Positions 9,120 to 17,782 of a stretch of DNA of 64,000 bases are shown here, piece after piece. Every line of letters starts with the position of its first letter. Within the stretch, counting starts at the first letter, position 1. The DNA is from Cognatundibacterium curvum (lineage in GTDB: Bacteria > Pseudomonadota > Gammaproteobacteria > Burkholderiales > Burkholderiaceae_D), in the NCBI RefSeq assembly GCF_014284235.1, contig NZ_JACOGD010000002.1, forward strand, positions 372,001-436,000, written 5' to 3'. The notes below the pieces were generated by a model. The model was given only the letters and a program-made list of their open reading frames with translations, was not told the DNA's origin and ran no database searches. Both the position numbers and the translations under genes were made by a program.

Positions 9120-9248
9120 TACGCTCAGGCTGCTTTTCCGCACGCACCCGGGGTGTAAAATCCGGTTATCCCGACGCTTTTTCACTTTGAGTGCTTGTTC
9201 AAACTGGTTCAGGCTTGAAAAATCAAGGACTTAGTAGCGGGCGGAAAA

Positions 9249-9265
9249 TTGGCACAGTCTTTGCA
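9249..9265 (+). promoter_or_regulatory. Sigma-54 (-24/-12) promoter of the importer operon
   Basis: TTGGCAC at 9249-9255 and TTGCA at 9261-9265 match the consensus TTGGCACG-N4-TTGCA. The invariant GG (9251-9252) and GC (9263-9264) are separated by exactly ten bases, the required spacing. The predicted transcription start is about 9276, leaving a ~30-base leader that contains AAGGAG. Transcription would need an enhancer-binding activator; the response regulator at 13856 is the obvious candidate. Confidence 0.8.
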
Positions 9266-9304
9266 GTATTTGGAGTGCATATAAAAAACATCAAGGAGAT
9301 CAGT

Positions 9305-10276
9305 ATGTTGAAAAAAGCGATGTGCCTGGCAGGTTTGTTGTCTGTAACGCTGGCTGGCAGCGCCACTGCGCAGGAAGTTGTGCGGCTGGGTAATCTGAAA
9401 TTTGCGCACTATGGCGCGGTGTCCTATATCAAGGAAATCGCACCTAAGTGTGGCCTCAAAGTGGAAGAGCGCGTGTTCGCCAAAGGTCTGGATGCGATGC
9501 AGGCTGTGATCGCCGGTGAACTCGATGTCGGTGCCGTTTCTTCTGAAGCTGCGATTTCCGGTCGTGCCAGCGGCACACCGCTATATCTGGTGGCTGGCTT
9601 TGCCAAAGGCGGTGCGCGTCTGGTGGGGCGCACTGAGCTGGGCATTAAGACGGTGAAGGACCTGAAGGGTAAGAAAGTCGGCGTCACGCGCGGCGGCATT
9701 CAGGAAATTCTGCTGGCGGCGGAGCTGGCACAGAATGGACTGAGTTATTCGGATCAGCCTGGCAAAGATGTGCAGATTATTTATCTGGGCTTTCCCGATC
9801 TGAACCAGGCGCTGCTCGGCAAAAATATCGATGCCATCATGCAGTCCGAGCCGTATTCTTCACAGGCGATCAATAAGGGCTTTGGTAATGAAATCATCAA
9901 GCCTTATGACACACCGATAGGCGAGCCTATACGTACCATGGTGATGACAGAAAAGTTTTACAAAGAACGTCGTCCGGTCGCTGAAAAATTCATGCGCTGC
10001 TTTGTGGAAGCCACCAAGACTTTCATCGACAAGCCTGAAATCGCCGAAAAATATGTACGTGAAAATATGTTCAAAGGCCAGATCACGCGCGATGACTTTG
10101 CTGATGCAATCAGTAATTCGCCTTACAGCTATGATGTGACGCCTGAACATATACAGATCACTACCGATCTGATGCAGAAATATGGCATAGGCAAAATGGC
10201 CAAGCCACCAGTCGCTAAAGACTGGGTCAAGACTGATTTGCTGGAGCAGGCAAAGAAGTCATTGGGTATCAAATAA
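9305..10276 (+). CDS. ABC importer substrate-binding protein, NitT/TauT (NMT1/SsuA-like) family
   Basis: The 323-residue product has a signal peptide (MLKKAMCLAGLLSVTLAGSATA|QE). It carries the type 2 periplasmic binding fold of the NMT1/SsuA family: VVRLGNLKFAHYGAVSYIKEIAPKCG, GLDAMQAVIAGELDVGAVSSEAAISG, then GLKGKKVGVTRGG-like KDLKGKKVGVTRGGIQEI and NIDAIMQSEPYSSQAINKG. Relatives bind nitrate, taurine, alkanesulfonates, thiamine precursors or aromatic acids; the substrate cannot be told from sequence. The ATG at 9305 has AAGGAG seven bases upstream. It is the first gene after the sigma-54 promoter and leads an importer operon with the permease (10347) and ATPase (11167). Confidence 0.88.
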   Translation: MLKKAMCLAGLLSVTLAGSATAQEVVRLGNLKFAHYGAVSYIKEIAPKCGLKVEERVFAKGLDAMQAVIAGELDVGAVSSEAAISGRASGTPLYLVAGFAKGGARLVGRTELGIKTVKDLKGKKVGVTRGGIQEILLAAELAQNGLSYSDQPGKDVQIIYLGFPDLNQALLGKNIDAIMQSEPYSSQAINKGFGNEIIKPYDTPIGEPIRTMVMTEKFYKERRPVAEKFMRCFVEATKTFIDKPEIAEKYVRENMFKGQITRDDFADAISNSPYSYDVTPEHIQITTDLMQKYGIGKMAKPPVAKDWVKTDLLEQAKKSLGIK

Positions 10277-10346
10277 TCCGTCTTCATACTGAGCAGTTCA
10301 GCCTGAAACAAAGCTGAACTGCCGGATAAATTTTCAAGGAATTTCT

Positions 10347-11165
10347 ATGAATAGCAAATGGCGTGAAATTGGCGCGGGGCTGATTGTGCCCGTCGTTCTG
10401 ATCGCACTCTGGCAATGGGTGACCAGTAATGGCTGGGTCAATCCGCAGGTATTGCCGTCACCGTTGGCGGTCGTTAAAAAATGGATAGAGTATGCGAGCC
10501 CGCTGGAAGCCTATGATCCGGCCAGCATGAGCCGCCTTGCCTGGATTTTTTCTGGTGAGCTGATCCGCGATACCTTAGGCAGTATGTATCGCGTCGTGGT
10601 TGGCTTTCTGATCGGGGCCGGACTGGCCTTGCCGCTGGGACTGGCGATGGGTTCCAGTCAGCGTGTGTATGCATGGATGAATCCGCTGATACAGGTGTTG
10701 CGTCCGATTCCACCGATTGCCTATATCCCGCTCTCTATTTTGTGGTTTGGACTGGGTAATCCACCAGCGGTTTTCCTGATTTCTATCGGTGCGTTTTTCC
10801 CGGTACTGATGAATACCATAGCCGGCGTCCGGCATGTGGATGGCATCTACATTCGTGCTGCGCGCAATCTGGGTGCCAGTCAGACAACCATGTTCTTACG
10901 TGTGATGCTGCCAGCGGCCGTGCCTTACATCTTGTCCGGTGTACGCATCGGTATCGGTACCGCTTTTATCGTGGTGATCGTATCGGAAATGATCGCGGTG
11001 AATAATGGTCTGGGTTTCCGCATTCTGGAAGCGCGTGAATACTTCTGGTCGGACAAAATTATTGCCGGCATGTTCAGCATAGGATTTTTAGGTCTGGCGA
11101 TTGATCTGGCGATGAATAAACTGAATAACCACTTGTTGCGCTGGCACCGTGGATTGGAGAACTGA
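10347..11165 (+). CDS. ABC importer permease, SsuC/TauC-like
   Basis: The 272-residue inner-membrane protein has about six hydrophobic segments. The first is LIVPVVLIALWQWV near residues 12-25. The BPD_transp_1 core contains LGSMYRVVVGFLIGAGLALPLGLAMG, PLIQVLRPIPPIAYIPLSILWFGLG and the EAA-type loop around AARNLGASQTTMFLRVMLPAAVPYILSGVRIG, which contacts the ATPase. The LRPIPPIAYIPL motif is typical of the nitrate/sulfonate/taurine subfamily. AAGGA precedes the ATG. One base separates its stop from the ATG of the ATPase gene, so the two are translationally coupled. Confidence 0.92.
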   Translation: MNSKWREIGAGLIVPVVLIALWQWVTSNGWVNPQVLPSPLAVVKKWIEYASPLEAYDPASMSRLAWIFSGELIRDTLGSMYRVVVGFLIGAGLALPLGLAMGSSQRVYAWMNPLIQVLRPIPPIAYIPLSILWFGLGNPPAVFLISIGAFFPVLMNTIAGVRHVDGIYIRAARNLGASQTTMFLRVMLPAAVPYILSGVRIGIGTAFIVVIVSEMIAVNNGLGFRILEAREYFWSDKIIAGMFSIGFLGLAIDLAMNKLNNHLLRWHRGLEN

Positions 11166-11166
11166 G

Positions 11167-11967
11167 ATGACAAACACTGCACAAATTCAAGTTAAGGGCG
11201 TCAACAAGATTTTCCGCACCGGCGATAAAGAAGTCGTCGCCTTGCGCGATATCCAGCTGGAGATTCCGGAAGGGCAGTTTGTCTGCCTGCTGGGGCCTTC
11301 CGGCTGTGGTAAATCGACTTTGCTTAATGCCATCGCTGGCTTTTCGCTGCCAACATCGGGAGAATTGATCGCCAATGGTAAAGCCGTGACTCAGCCAGGG
11401 CCGGATCGTGGCATGGTGTTTCAGGAATATGCGCTATTCCCGTGGATGACGGTAGAACATAACATCGCGTTTGGTCTGGAAATCAAAGGTATGTCCAAAG
11501 GCGATATCGCAGCCCGCGTCAGTAAGTTATTGAGTATGCTGGGCTTGTCCGATTTCCGTCAGCGTTTTCCCAAAGATTTGTCCGGCGGTATGCGGCAGCG
11601 GGTGGCGATTGCGCGGGTGCTGGCGCTGGATTCTCCTATCATGTTGATGGACGAACCTTTCGGCGCGCTCGATGCACTGACCAGACGTAATCTGCAGGAT
11701 GAGTTATTGCGCATCTGGGCAGAACTCAAAAAGACCATCATCTTCGTGACGCATAGCATAGAAGAAGCGATTTATCTGGCGGACCGGATCGTCGTGATGA
11801 CTTATCGTCCGGGAACAGTGAAAAAAGATTTGCTGATCGATATGCCGCGTTTGCGTGATCCTTCATCCGCGGAATTCAATCAGCTCAAGCGCGAGCTGGG
11901 GCAACTGGTGATGGAAGAGCAGCAGCGTCATCACAATGATGAATTAAAAATGGCCGCAGTGGATTAA
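11167..11967 (+). CDS. ABC importer ATPase, SsuB/TauB-like
   Basis: The 266-residue protein has every ABC motif: Walker A GPSGCGKSTLL, Q-loop VFQEYALFPW, signature LSGGMRQRVAIARVLA, Walker B IMLMDEPFGALD and the switch histidine in VTHSIEEA. The GRDxGMVFQEYALFPWMTVEHNIAFGL stretch is typical of the nitrate/sulfonate/taurine importers. Start at ATG 11167, one base after the permease stop; codons upstream of it overlap the permease. It powers uptake by the 9305/10347 system. The sensor-kinase gene follows 59 bases downstream in the same direction with no visible terminator, so cotranscription is likely. Confidence 0.93.
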   Translation: MTNTAQIQVKGVNKIFRTGDKEVVALRDIQLEIPEGQFVCLLGPSGCGKSTLLNAIAGFSLPTSGELIANGKAVTQPGPDRGMVFQEYALFPWMTVEHNIAFGLEIKGMSKGDIAARVSKLLSMLGLSDFRQRFPKDLSGGMRQRVAIARVLALDSPIMLMDEPFGALDALTRRNLQDELLRIWAELKKTIIFVTHSIEEAIYLADRIVVMTYRPGTVKKDLLIDMPRLRDPSSAEFNQLKRELGQLVMEEQQRHHNDELKMAAVD

Positions 11968-12026
11968 GCTGGCCGCGCAGGGACAAAGTCGGAAATAATA
12001 CAGCCTTTGCCCCTGCGCTACAGAGC

Positions 12027-13835
12027 ATGAATTCCTATAAACGCCAGATTGCCATGCTGTTACTTGCCACGCTCGCTGTGGTCAGTATTTTTGCGACCTA
12101 TCTGTTCTCCAGCTACCAGGCCAGAAAAGATCTGCGTCAGAGTGGTGAGCGTCAGTTGCAGATGATCGCGCTGGATCTGGAGGCGGTGTTGGAGCGGCAT
12201 GAAACCCTGCCCTACACCTTGTCTTATCTGCCGCAGGTAGCACAGGTTTTGGCCCATCCTGAGAGTCAGGACGGGATACGCGCACTCAATCTGGATTTGC
12301 AGGCGATACAGCAGCAAGCCAAGATTGCCGCCATCTATCTGATGGATGCACAGGGCAATACGATTGCAGCGAGTAACTGGGATCAGCCGCAAAGTTACAT
12401 AGGTCAGAACTTCAGTTTTCGTCCCTATTTTCAGGATGTGATGCAAAGGCGTAGTGGGGCTGGCCATTTCTATGCGATCGGAAACACCACGAATATCCCC
12501 GGCTATTTTATTTCTCAACCAGTGTTCGCCTCACCCGGTCTGCGCGGCAGCAGCGAACCGATAGGCGTGCTGGCAGTCAAAATCAGCCTGCATGAATTTG
12601 AAAAAGCCTGGCGCAGCAGCGAAGATCCGATTGCACTCAGCGACCGGCATGGCGTCGTTTTTCTGAGTAACCGCGAAGTCTGGCAGTATCGCAGTCTGCG
12701 TCCGCTCGATGCGGAAGTGCAGCGTGATATTCAGGCGACGCTGCAGTATTCGGGAAAAACCATCCATGCTATTTCTGCACTGTCAAAAAAAGAACAAAAC
12801 GGCTACGGTGAATACCTGACGCGTCCGATCGGACGCCTGGGCTGGCAATTGATGCTGTTTCCCGATGAAGCCAAAGTGAATACGGCAGGCTTAGAAAGTG
12901 CGGCTATTGTATTGCTGTTGTTAGTGGTGCTGGCGACTATCGCTGCCGCCTGGGATCAGCGTCAGCAACGTTTGCAGGAGCGGCTGGCGGCTCAGCAGGC
13001 TTTGCAACAGGCGGCTGCGCAGCTGGAACAACGTATCGCCCAGCGTACCCGCGATCTGACCCAGGCGAATGCAGACTGGGAGGCGCAATTCTGCAAATTA
13101 CAGCAGGCAGAGCAGGTTCTGCGCTCTACTCAAAACGAGATGGTACAGACTGGTAAACTGGCCATGCTGGGTCAGATGGCAGCCGGAATTACGCATGAAC
13201 TGAATCAGCCGCTGACCGCGATCCGCGCTTTTGCCGATAATGCGGATGTGTATCTGCAGCGCGGTAAGCTTGAACAGGTCAGCGCCAATCTGCATCACAT
13301 CAGCAGTGCCAGCGAGCGCATGGGTATCATCATCGCACAGCTCAAAGGATTCGCACGCAAGAGCAGTGAGCAGCTGCAGGCTGTCAACGTTACACAATCG
13401 GTGCATGCCGCCATCGCTTTATTGCAAAATGACTTGCACAGACTGGGCTTGCAGCTGGAGCTGCATTTGCCTGAATCCTTACTCGTCTTAGGGGACAATA
13501 TCCGTCTCGAGCAAGTCATCGTGAATCTGCTCAGGAATGCGATGGATGCGGTCGAACAACAGCCGCGCATATGGATAGAAATACGGGTTAGCGAACAGGT
13601 GGGGCAAGTGTGGATACAAATTTCAGACAGTGGTGCTGGCTTGCCGGATGCCGTGATCGCACATTTATTTGAGCCCTTCTTCACGACCAAGCCCAGTGGC
13701 CAGGGACTGGGTTTAGGACTGGCGATTTCTTCATCGATAGTGCAGGCCATGAATGGCACGCTGCAGGCTGAAAATCGCTCCGCCGGTGGCGCATGTTTTA
13801 CTGTACGGCTACCGCTGCTGAATGCGGCATCCTGA
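12027..13835 (+). CDS. DctB-like sensor histidine kinase with periplasmic Cache domain
   Basis: The 602-residue membrane kinase has a first transmembrane helix at ~7-28 and a second at ~287-307 (AAIVLLLLVVLATIAAAW), enclosing a periplasmic double-Cache-like sensor. The sensor includes IAAIYLMDAQGNTIAASNWDQPQSYIGQNFSFRPYF, a typical DctB feature. A coiled coil (about 310-355) leads to the HisKA domain with phospho-acceptor His390 in ITHELNQPLTAIRAFADN. The ATPase domain shows the N box RLEQVIVNLLRNAMDAV, the G1 box ISDSGAGLP and FFTTKPSGQGLGLGLAIS. DctB kinases sense C4-dicarboxylates, but close relatives sense other organic acids, so the ligand is open. It pairs with the regulator 20 bases downstream. 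Confidence 0.88.
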   Translation: MNSYKRQIAMLLLATLAVVSIFATYLFSSYQARKDLRQSGERQLQMIALDLEAVLERHETLPYTLSYLPQVAQVLAHPESQDGIRALNLDLQAIQQQAKIAAIYLMDAQGNTIAASNWDQPQSYIGQNFSFRPYFQDVMQRRSGAGHFYAIGNTTNIPGYFISQPVFASPGLRGSSEPIGVLAVKISLHEFEKAWRSSEDPIALSDRHGVVFLSNREVWQYRSLRPLDAEVQRDIQATLQYSGKTIHAISALSKKEQNGYGEYLTRPIGRLGWQLMLFPDEAKVNTAGLESAAIVLLLLVVLATIAAAWDQRQQRLQERLAAQQALQQAAAQLEQRIAQRTRDLTQANADWEAQFCKLQQAEQVLRSTQNEMVQTGKLAMLGQMAAGITHELNQPLTAIRAFADNADVYLQRGKLEQVSANLHHISSASERMGIIIAQLKGFARKSSEQLQAVNVTQSVHAAIALLQNDLHRLGLQLELHLPESLLVLGDNIRLEQVIVNLLRNAMDAVEQQPRIWIEIRVSEQVGQVWIQISDSGAGLPDAVIAHLFEPFFTTKPSGQGLGLGLAISSSIVQAMNGTLQAENRSAGGACFTVRLPLLNAAS

Positions 13836-13855
13836 CAGGATAGAAAGGAAACAGA

Positions 13856-15193
13856 GTGACTGTAGCACGTGTGATATTGATAGAAGATGAGCAGGCGGTC
13901 CGGCTGGCGACTACACAAAGTCTGGAGCTCGGTGGTTTTGAAGTCAGCGCTTATGCCGCGCTGGAACAGGCTCTGCCGCATATTCATGCCGACTATGAAG
14001 GAATCGTCGTCAGTGATGTGCGTTTATCAGGCATGTCCGGCCTGGAAGGACTGGAAAAAATCAGTGCATTGGACAAGGATTTACCCGTGATACTGATTAC
14101 TGGACATGGTGATGTACGCATGGCAGTTTCCGCCATGCGTAGCGGTGCTTACGACTTTATTGAGAAGCCATTTTCTGCCGAGCGCCTTAGCGAGACCTGT
14201 AGCCGGGCGCAGGAAAAGCGTCGCCTGGTGCTGGAAAACCGTCAGCTGCGGCGGACCCTGGCACGCCACCCGGCCACGCCGGAACTGATAGGGCAAAGTG
14301 CAGGTATAGAAAAATTGCGTCAGTTTATCCGGCATATCGGGCCGACCCAGGCGGATGTACTGATACATGGCGCCACCGGTACCGGCAAGGAAGTGGTGGC
14401 GCGTCAGTTGCATCTGGCCAGCGGCAGGACAGGAGAGTTTGTCGCCATCAATTGCGGAGCCTTGCCTGAGTCGGTATTCGAAAGTGAAATTTTCGGACAC
14501 GAAGCCGGTGCCTTTACCGGTGCGCAGAAGCGTCGTATTGGCAAGCTCGAGTATGCGAATGGAGGCACCGTATTTCTGGATGAGATAGAAAGCATGCCGC
14601 TGGCCTTGCAAGTTAAGCTGTTGCGCGTTCTGCAGGAACGTAAGCTGGAACGGCTGGGCGGCAATGCGCTGATCGACCTCGACTGCCGCATCATCGCTGC
14701 CACGAAGGCCGATTTGCTGGCGCTGGCCGCGCAAAATCAATTTCGGGAAGATTTGTATTTCCGGCTCGCGATAGTGCAGCTTGCCTTGCCGCGTTTGCAG
14801 GACAGACGTGAAGATATACCTTTGTTGCTGGCCCACTTTGTACAATTATCGGCGCAACGTTTTGCGCGTCCTGTCCCGGCCTGGACACCAGCGCATATAC
14901 AGGTATGGCAGCAGAAGGACTGGCCCGGTAATGTACGCGAATTACGTAATTTTGCCGATCAGCTGGTGCTGGGTTTAGTTGATCCTGTCGGAAGTGAGCC
15001 GGACGGCTCGTCTCCATTGCCAGCCAATACTGCGCCAGACAGCTTGCCACGTCAGCTGGAGCTGATGGAGATTTCGCTGATTTCCGAGGCCCTGCAAAAG
15101 CACCAGTTTCAGGTCGCTGCTGCCGCAGAGGCCTTAGGTATTCCGAAAAAGACGCTGTATGACAAGCTGAAAAAATATCAGATAGCATTGTAA
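13856..15193 (+). CDS. DctD-like sigma-54-dependent response regulator
   Basis: The 445-residue regulator has three domains. The receiver (residues ~4-120) carries the phosphorylation site Asp54 in VVSDVRLSGM and Lys104 in EKPF. The AAA+ domain carries Walker A GATGTGKE at 172-179, the sigma-54-contacting GAFTGA loop at 218-223 and Walker B GGTVFLDEIE. A C-terminal Fis-type helix-turn-helix (QVAAAAEALGIPKKTLYDKLKKY) binds upstream activator sites. The start is GTG at 13856 with AAGGA eight bases upstream. All residues needed to open a sigma-54 promoter are intact, and one such promoter lies at 9249 in front of the importer operon. The gene is followed by a terminator. Confidence 0.92.
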   Translation: MTVARVILIEDEQAVRLATTQSLELGGFEVSAYAALEQALPHIHADYEGIVVSDVRLSGMSGLEGLEKISALDKDLPVILITGHGDVRMAVSAMRSGAYDFIEKPFSAERLSETCSRAQEKRRLVLENRQLRRTLARHPATPELIGQSAGIEKLRQFIRHIGPTQADVLIHGATGTGKEVVARQLHLASGRTGEFVAINCGALPESVFESEIFGHEAGAFTGAQKRRIGKLEYANGGTVFLDEIESMPLALQVKLLRVLQERKLERLGGNALIDLDCRIIAATKADLLALAAQNQFREDLYFRLAIVQLALPRLQDRREDIPLLLAHFVQLSAQRFARPVPAWTPAHIQVWQQKDWPGNVRELRNFADQLVLGLVDPVGSEPDGSSPLPANTAPDSLPRQLELMEISLISEALQKHQFQVAAAAEALGIPKKTLYDKLKKYQIAL

Positions 15194-15296
15194 GTTTGCA
15201 CCGCATTCAGCCTGATGCCTATGATTGCTGCTGACGGCGAAATTCTTGTAGATTGCAGTGAGCTTTTCACCATCATCTTTATCCGCTTGATAGCAA

Positions 15297-15323
15297 AAAG
15301 CCCCCGTGTGTAACGGGGGCTTT
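15297..15323. terminator. Bidirectional intrinsic terminator
   Basis: An 11-base perfect stem (AAAGCCCCCGT with ACGGGGGCTTT) has a five-base loop. On the minus strand it is followed by TTTTTGC, ending the peptidase transcript; on the plus strand a short T-run could end the two-component operon. Confidence 0.85.
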
Positions 15324-15345
15324 CAGGATCATGCCGGGAGCGAGA

Positions 15346-17508
15346 TTATTCTGCGCCCATTTCCTTGATCAGCTTGTCAGCTTTATCCACGTGTTTCATT
15401 TGCCACAGCATGTAGCGCAGATCAACTTGAATAGAGCGGGTTTTGGCTTTATTGAAATCCCAGTCAGAGATGATGGAATCCAATGTGCCGTCGAAGGCCA
15501 GACCGATAAATTCACCTTTGGCATTCAGCGCTGCGGAGCCTGAGTTACCACCTGTGATGTCGAGTGTCGCCAGATAAGCCAGCGGTACCGCTTTCAGGTG
15601 AGGATCGACATATTTACCAAAGTCTTTGGCTTTGATCGCAGCCAGTTGTGCAGCAGGTGCATTGAACTCGCCTTTGCCAGTTGCCTTAGGTGGGATACCA
15701 TTGACAGTCGTGAAGGCAGACCATGCCAGACCATCGGCGGTGCCGTGATCGCGGCCAGCAACTTTACCGAAAGTGACGCGCAGGGTGCTGTTTGCATCCG
15801 GATAGACAGCCTGGCCTTTGCTGGTCATGTAAGCGATTTTTGCTTTCATGTAGTTGGCATAAGCTTGCTGGATTTTGCCAGCCAGCTCTTCATCTTCAGC
15901 TTCGCGCTTCATAAAACCATCATACATGGCGACTGCAGCTTTGATGAAGCTGTCATCGCTGGTTTTAAAGTCTGCTGGTTTTGCAGCCAGCCACGCTGTG
16001 CGTGCTGCTTTGTCAGCCAGTTTGCTGCCTGCATAGATCTTATCCAGCAATGCTTTCAGATCTGCTTCAGACATGTTATCGCTGATACCGATCGCTGCAT
16101 CAAAATCTGCATTGCGTTCCGCTTTGGATTGCGCTGCATATTTTTTCAGGTTATTGAGTACCAGTGCCTTGTCTACACTTTCCACATAGCTGCGCTCCAG
16201 GCTTTCTACGCCAGCTTTGAAGCGTGGCAGATCACGTTCCTGGAAGCCTGCTTTACGTTCCGCATCCGGTTTGACACGTTCGTTAGCGAGACGGTACAGC
16301 GTACGTGCTGTGCCTAACAGGCGTGGGAAGGAGCTGCCCAGATAGAATTCCTGTTTGCTTTGTGCATCGCGTGCCGCGATCAGTTTTTCAACCTGAACCA
16401 GATCTTCGCCAAACTGTTTGGCACGTTCCGGATTGCCGTTGACCCAGGCTTTCAGCTCTTCATGTTCCTTGGTTTTACGTGCCAGGAAGTCGCTGCCAGC
16501 ATAGCTGTCGAGCATACCCTGACGGTTTTTGTAGTAATTATTGATGCCGGCAACCTGACTTGCATACTTCAGGCGCGCATCATCATTGCCAGCGGTTTCT
16601 TTAGCGATGATCGCCAGTGTTTCGCCTGAGGATTTCACGAATGCAGGATAGTTCCAGTCAAAAGTGTAGGCTACTTCAGACGGCAGACGATGACGGTTAG
16701 TACGGCCAGGGTAGCCCAGTACCATCACGAAATCGCCTTCTTTCAGGCCGTCTTTTGCCAGTTTCAGGAAGTGCTTAGGAACGTAAGGAACGTTATCCTT
16801 GCTGTAGTCAGCGGCTTTGCCGTCTTTGCTCACATAGGCGCGGTAGAAGCCGTAGTCGCCGGTATGACGTGGCCACATCCAGTTATCGGTATCTCCACCG
16901 AATTTGCCTACACCTTCAGCTGGTGCATGGACCAGACGGACGTCGCGGATTTCCATCTGTTTGATCATGTAGAACTCGAGTCCACCATAGTAAGGGTAGA
17001 CGTTGCAACGATGACCTTCGTCTTTTTCACAGGCGGAAACCAGTGCTTTGGAATTCTTTTCGATCGCATCGACGCGTTTTTTGCCAGTCAGTTTGGCGGT
17101 GTCTTTGTCGATGATTTTGTCGGTGACATTATTGACTTCTTTGGTCACGAAAATACGTGAACCTGGCTGAGCCGGTAATTCTTCTTCCAGGGTATTGGCC
17201 AGGAAACCATTGGCCAGCAAATCACGGCCTGGTTTAGAGTTGTAAGCAACGCTGCCGTATACGCAGTGGTGGTTGGTCGCAACCAGACCCTGAGGTGATA
17301 CGAAAGAAGCCGAGCAACCACCCAGGCTGACGATGGCACCCATAGGGAATTCAGTCAGTTTGGTCAGGTTTTTCGGATCGAGTTGCAGACCAGCCGCCTT
17401 GAGCTGTTTCGCAACTTGCGGCAATTGTTGTGGCATCCACATACCTTCGTCGGCATAGGCGACGGAAGCAGTGCTGAGCACAGCCAGCGTAAGAAGTGTC
17501 TTTTTCAT
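15346..17508 (-). CDS. Secreted S46-family dipeptidyl-peptidase (DPP7-like)
   Basis: The 720-residue serine peptidase has a signal peptide ending AYA|DEG (cleavage after 19) and the chymotrypsin-type S46 motifs. These are catalytic His81 in LVATNHHC, an Asp in WPRHTGDY (about D218) and Ser656 in TGGNSGSAAL. Cys65 and Cys82 likely form the conserved disulfide. S46 enzymes (DPP7, DPP11, DAP BII) release dipeptides from peptide N-termini in the periplasm, feeding growth on peptides. The residue 18 after the catalytic Ser is Gly674 (FDG), the DPP7 state; DPP11, which prefers Asp/Glu, has Arg there. So broad or hydrophobic specificity is expected. It is a single-gene unit with its own terminator and is convergent with the two-component genes. 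Confidence 0.93.
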   Translation of the reverse strand: MKKTLLTLAVLSTASVAYADEGMWMPQQLPQVAKQLKAAGLQLDPKNLTKLTEFPMGAIVSLGGCSASFVSPQGLVATNHHCVYGSVAYNSKPGRDLLANGFLANTLEEELPAQPGSRIFVTKEVNNVTDKIIDKDTAKLTGKKRVDAIEKNSKALVSACEKDEGHRCNVYPYYGGLEFYMIKQMEIRDVRLVHAPAEGVGKFGGDTDNWMWPRHTGDYGFYRAYVSKDGKAADYSKDNVPYVPKHFLKLAKDGLKEGDFVMVLGYPGRTNRHRLPSEVAYTFDWNYPAFVKSSGETLAIIAKETAGNDDARLKYASQVAGINNYYKNRQGMLDSYAGSDFLARKTKEHEELKAWVNGNPERAKQFGEDLVQVEKLIAARDAQSKQEFYLGSSFPRLLGTARTLYRLANERVKPDAERKAGFQERDLPRFKAGVESLERSYVESVDKALVLNNLKKYAAQSKAERNADFDAAIGISDNMSEADLKALLDKIYAGSKLADKAARTAWLAAKPADFKTSDDSFIKAAVAMYDGFMKREAEDEELAGKIQQAYANYMKAKIAYMTSKGQAVYPDANSTLRVTFGKVAGRDHGTADGLAWSAFTTVNGIPPKATGKGEFNAPAAQLAAIKAKDFGKYVDPHLKAVPLAYLATLDITGGNSGSAALNAKGEFIGLAFDGTLDSIISDWDFNKAKTRSIQVDLRYMLWQMKHVDKADKLIKEMGAE

Positions 17509-17782
17509 CTTTGTATTTATCTGAAAGTGTGAAATAAAATTTCTGTCCCTTGGGGCAATCCGGTAAGCCGGAAGGCGCGCAGTTTAGTGTGAATTCCAGC
17601 GAAAAAGTTCAAAAAAACCTGAAAATGCGGGAAATTTTATTCAGTCTTGAATTTCATTAGCTTCGAATTTGTCTTTTTAATAATTTACTTTTCTTCGTGA
17701 ACGTGAGTCCGCCATCTGTGCATAGCCTTGCGCTATTGGTGGAAATCAAAAAAAGCTGTTGCAGATAGTGTAAACTTAGGCG

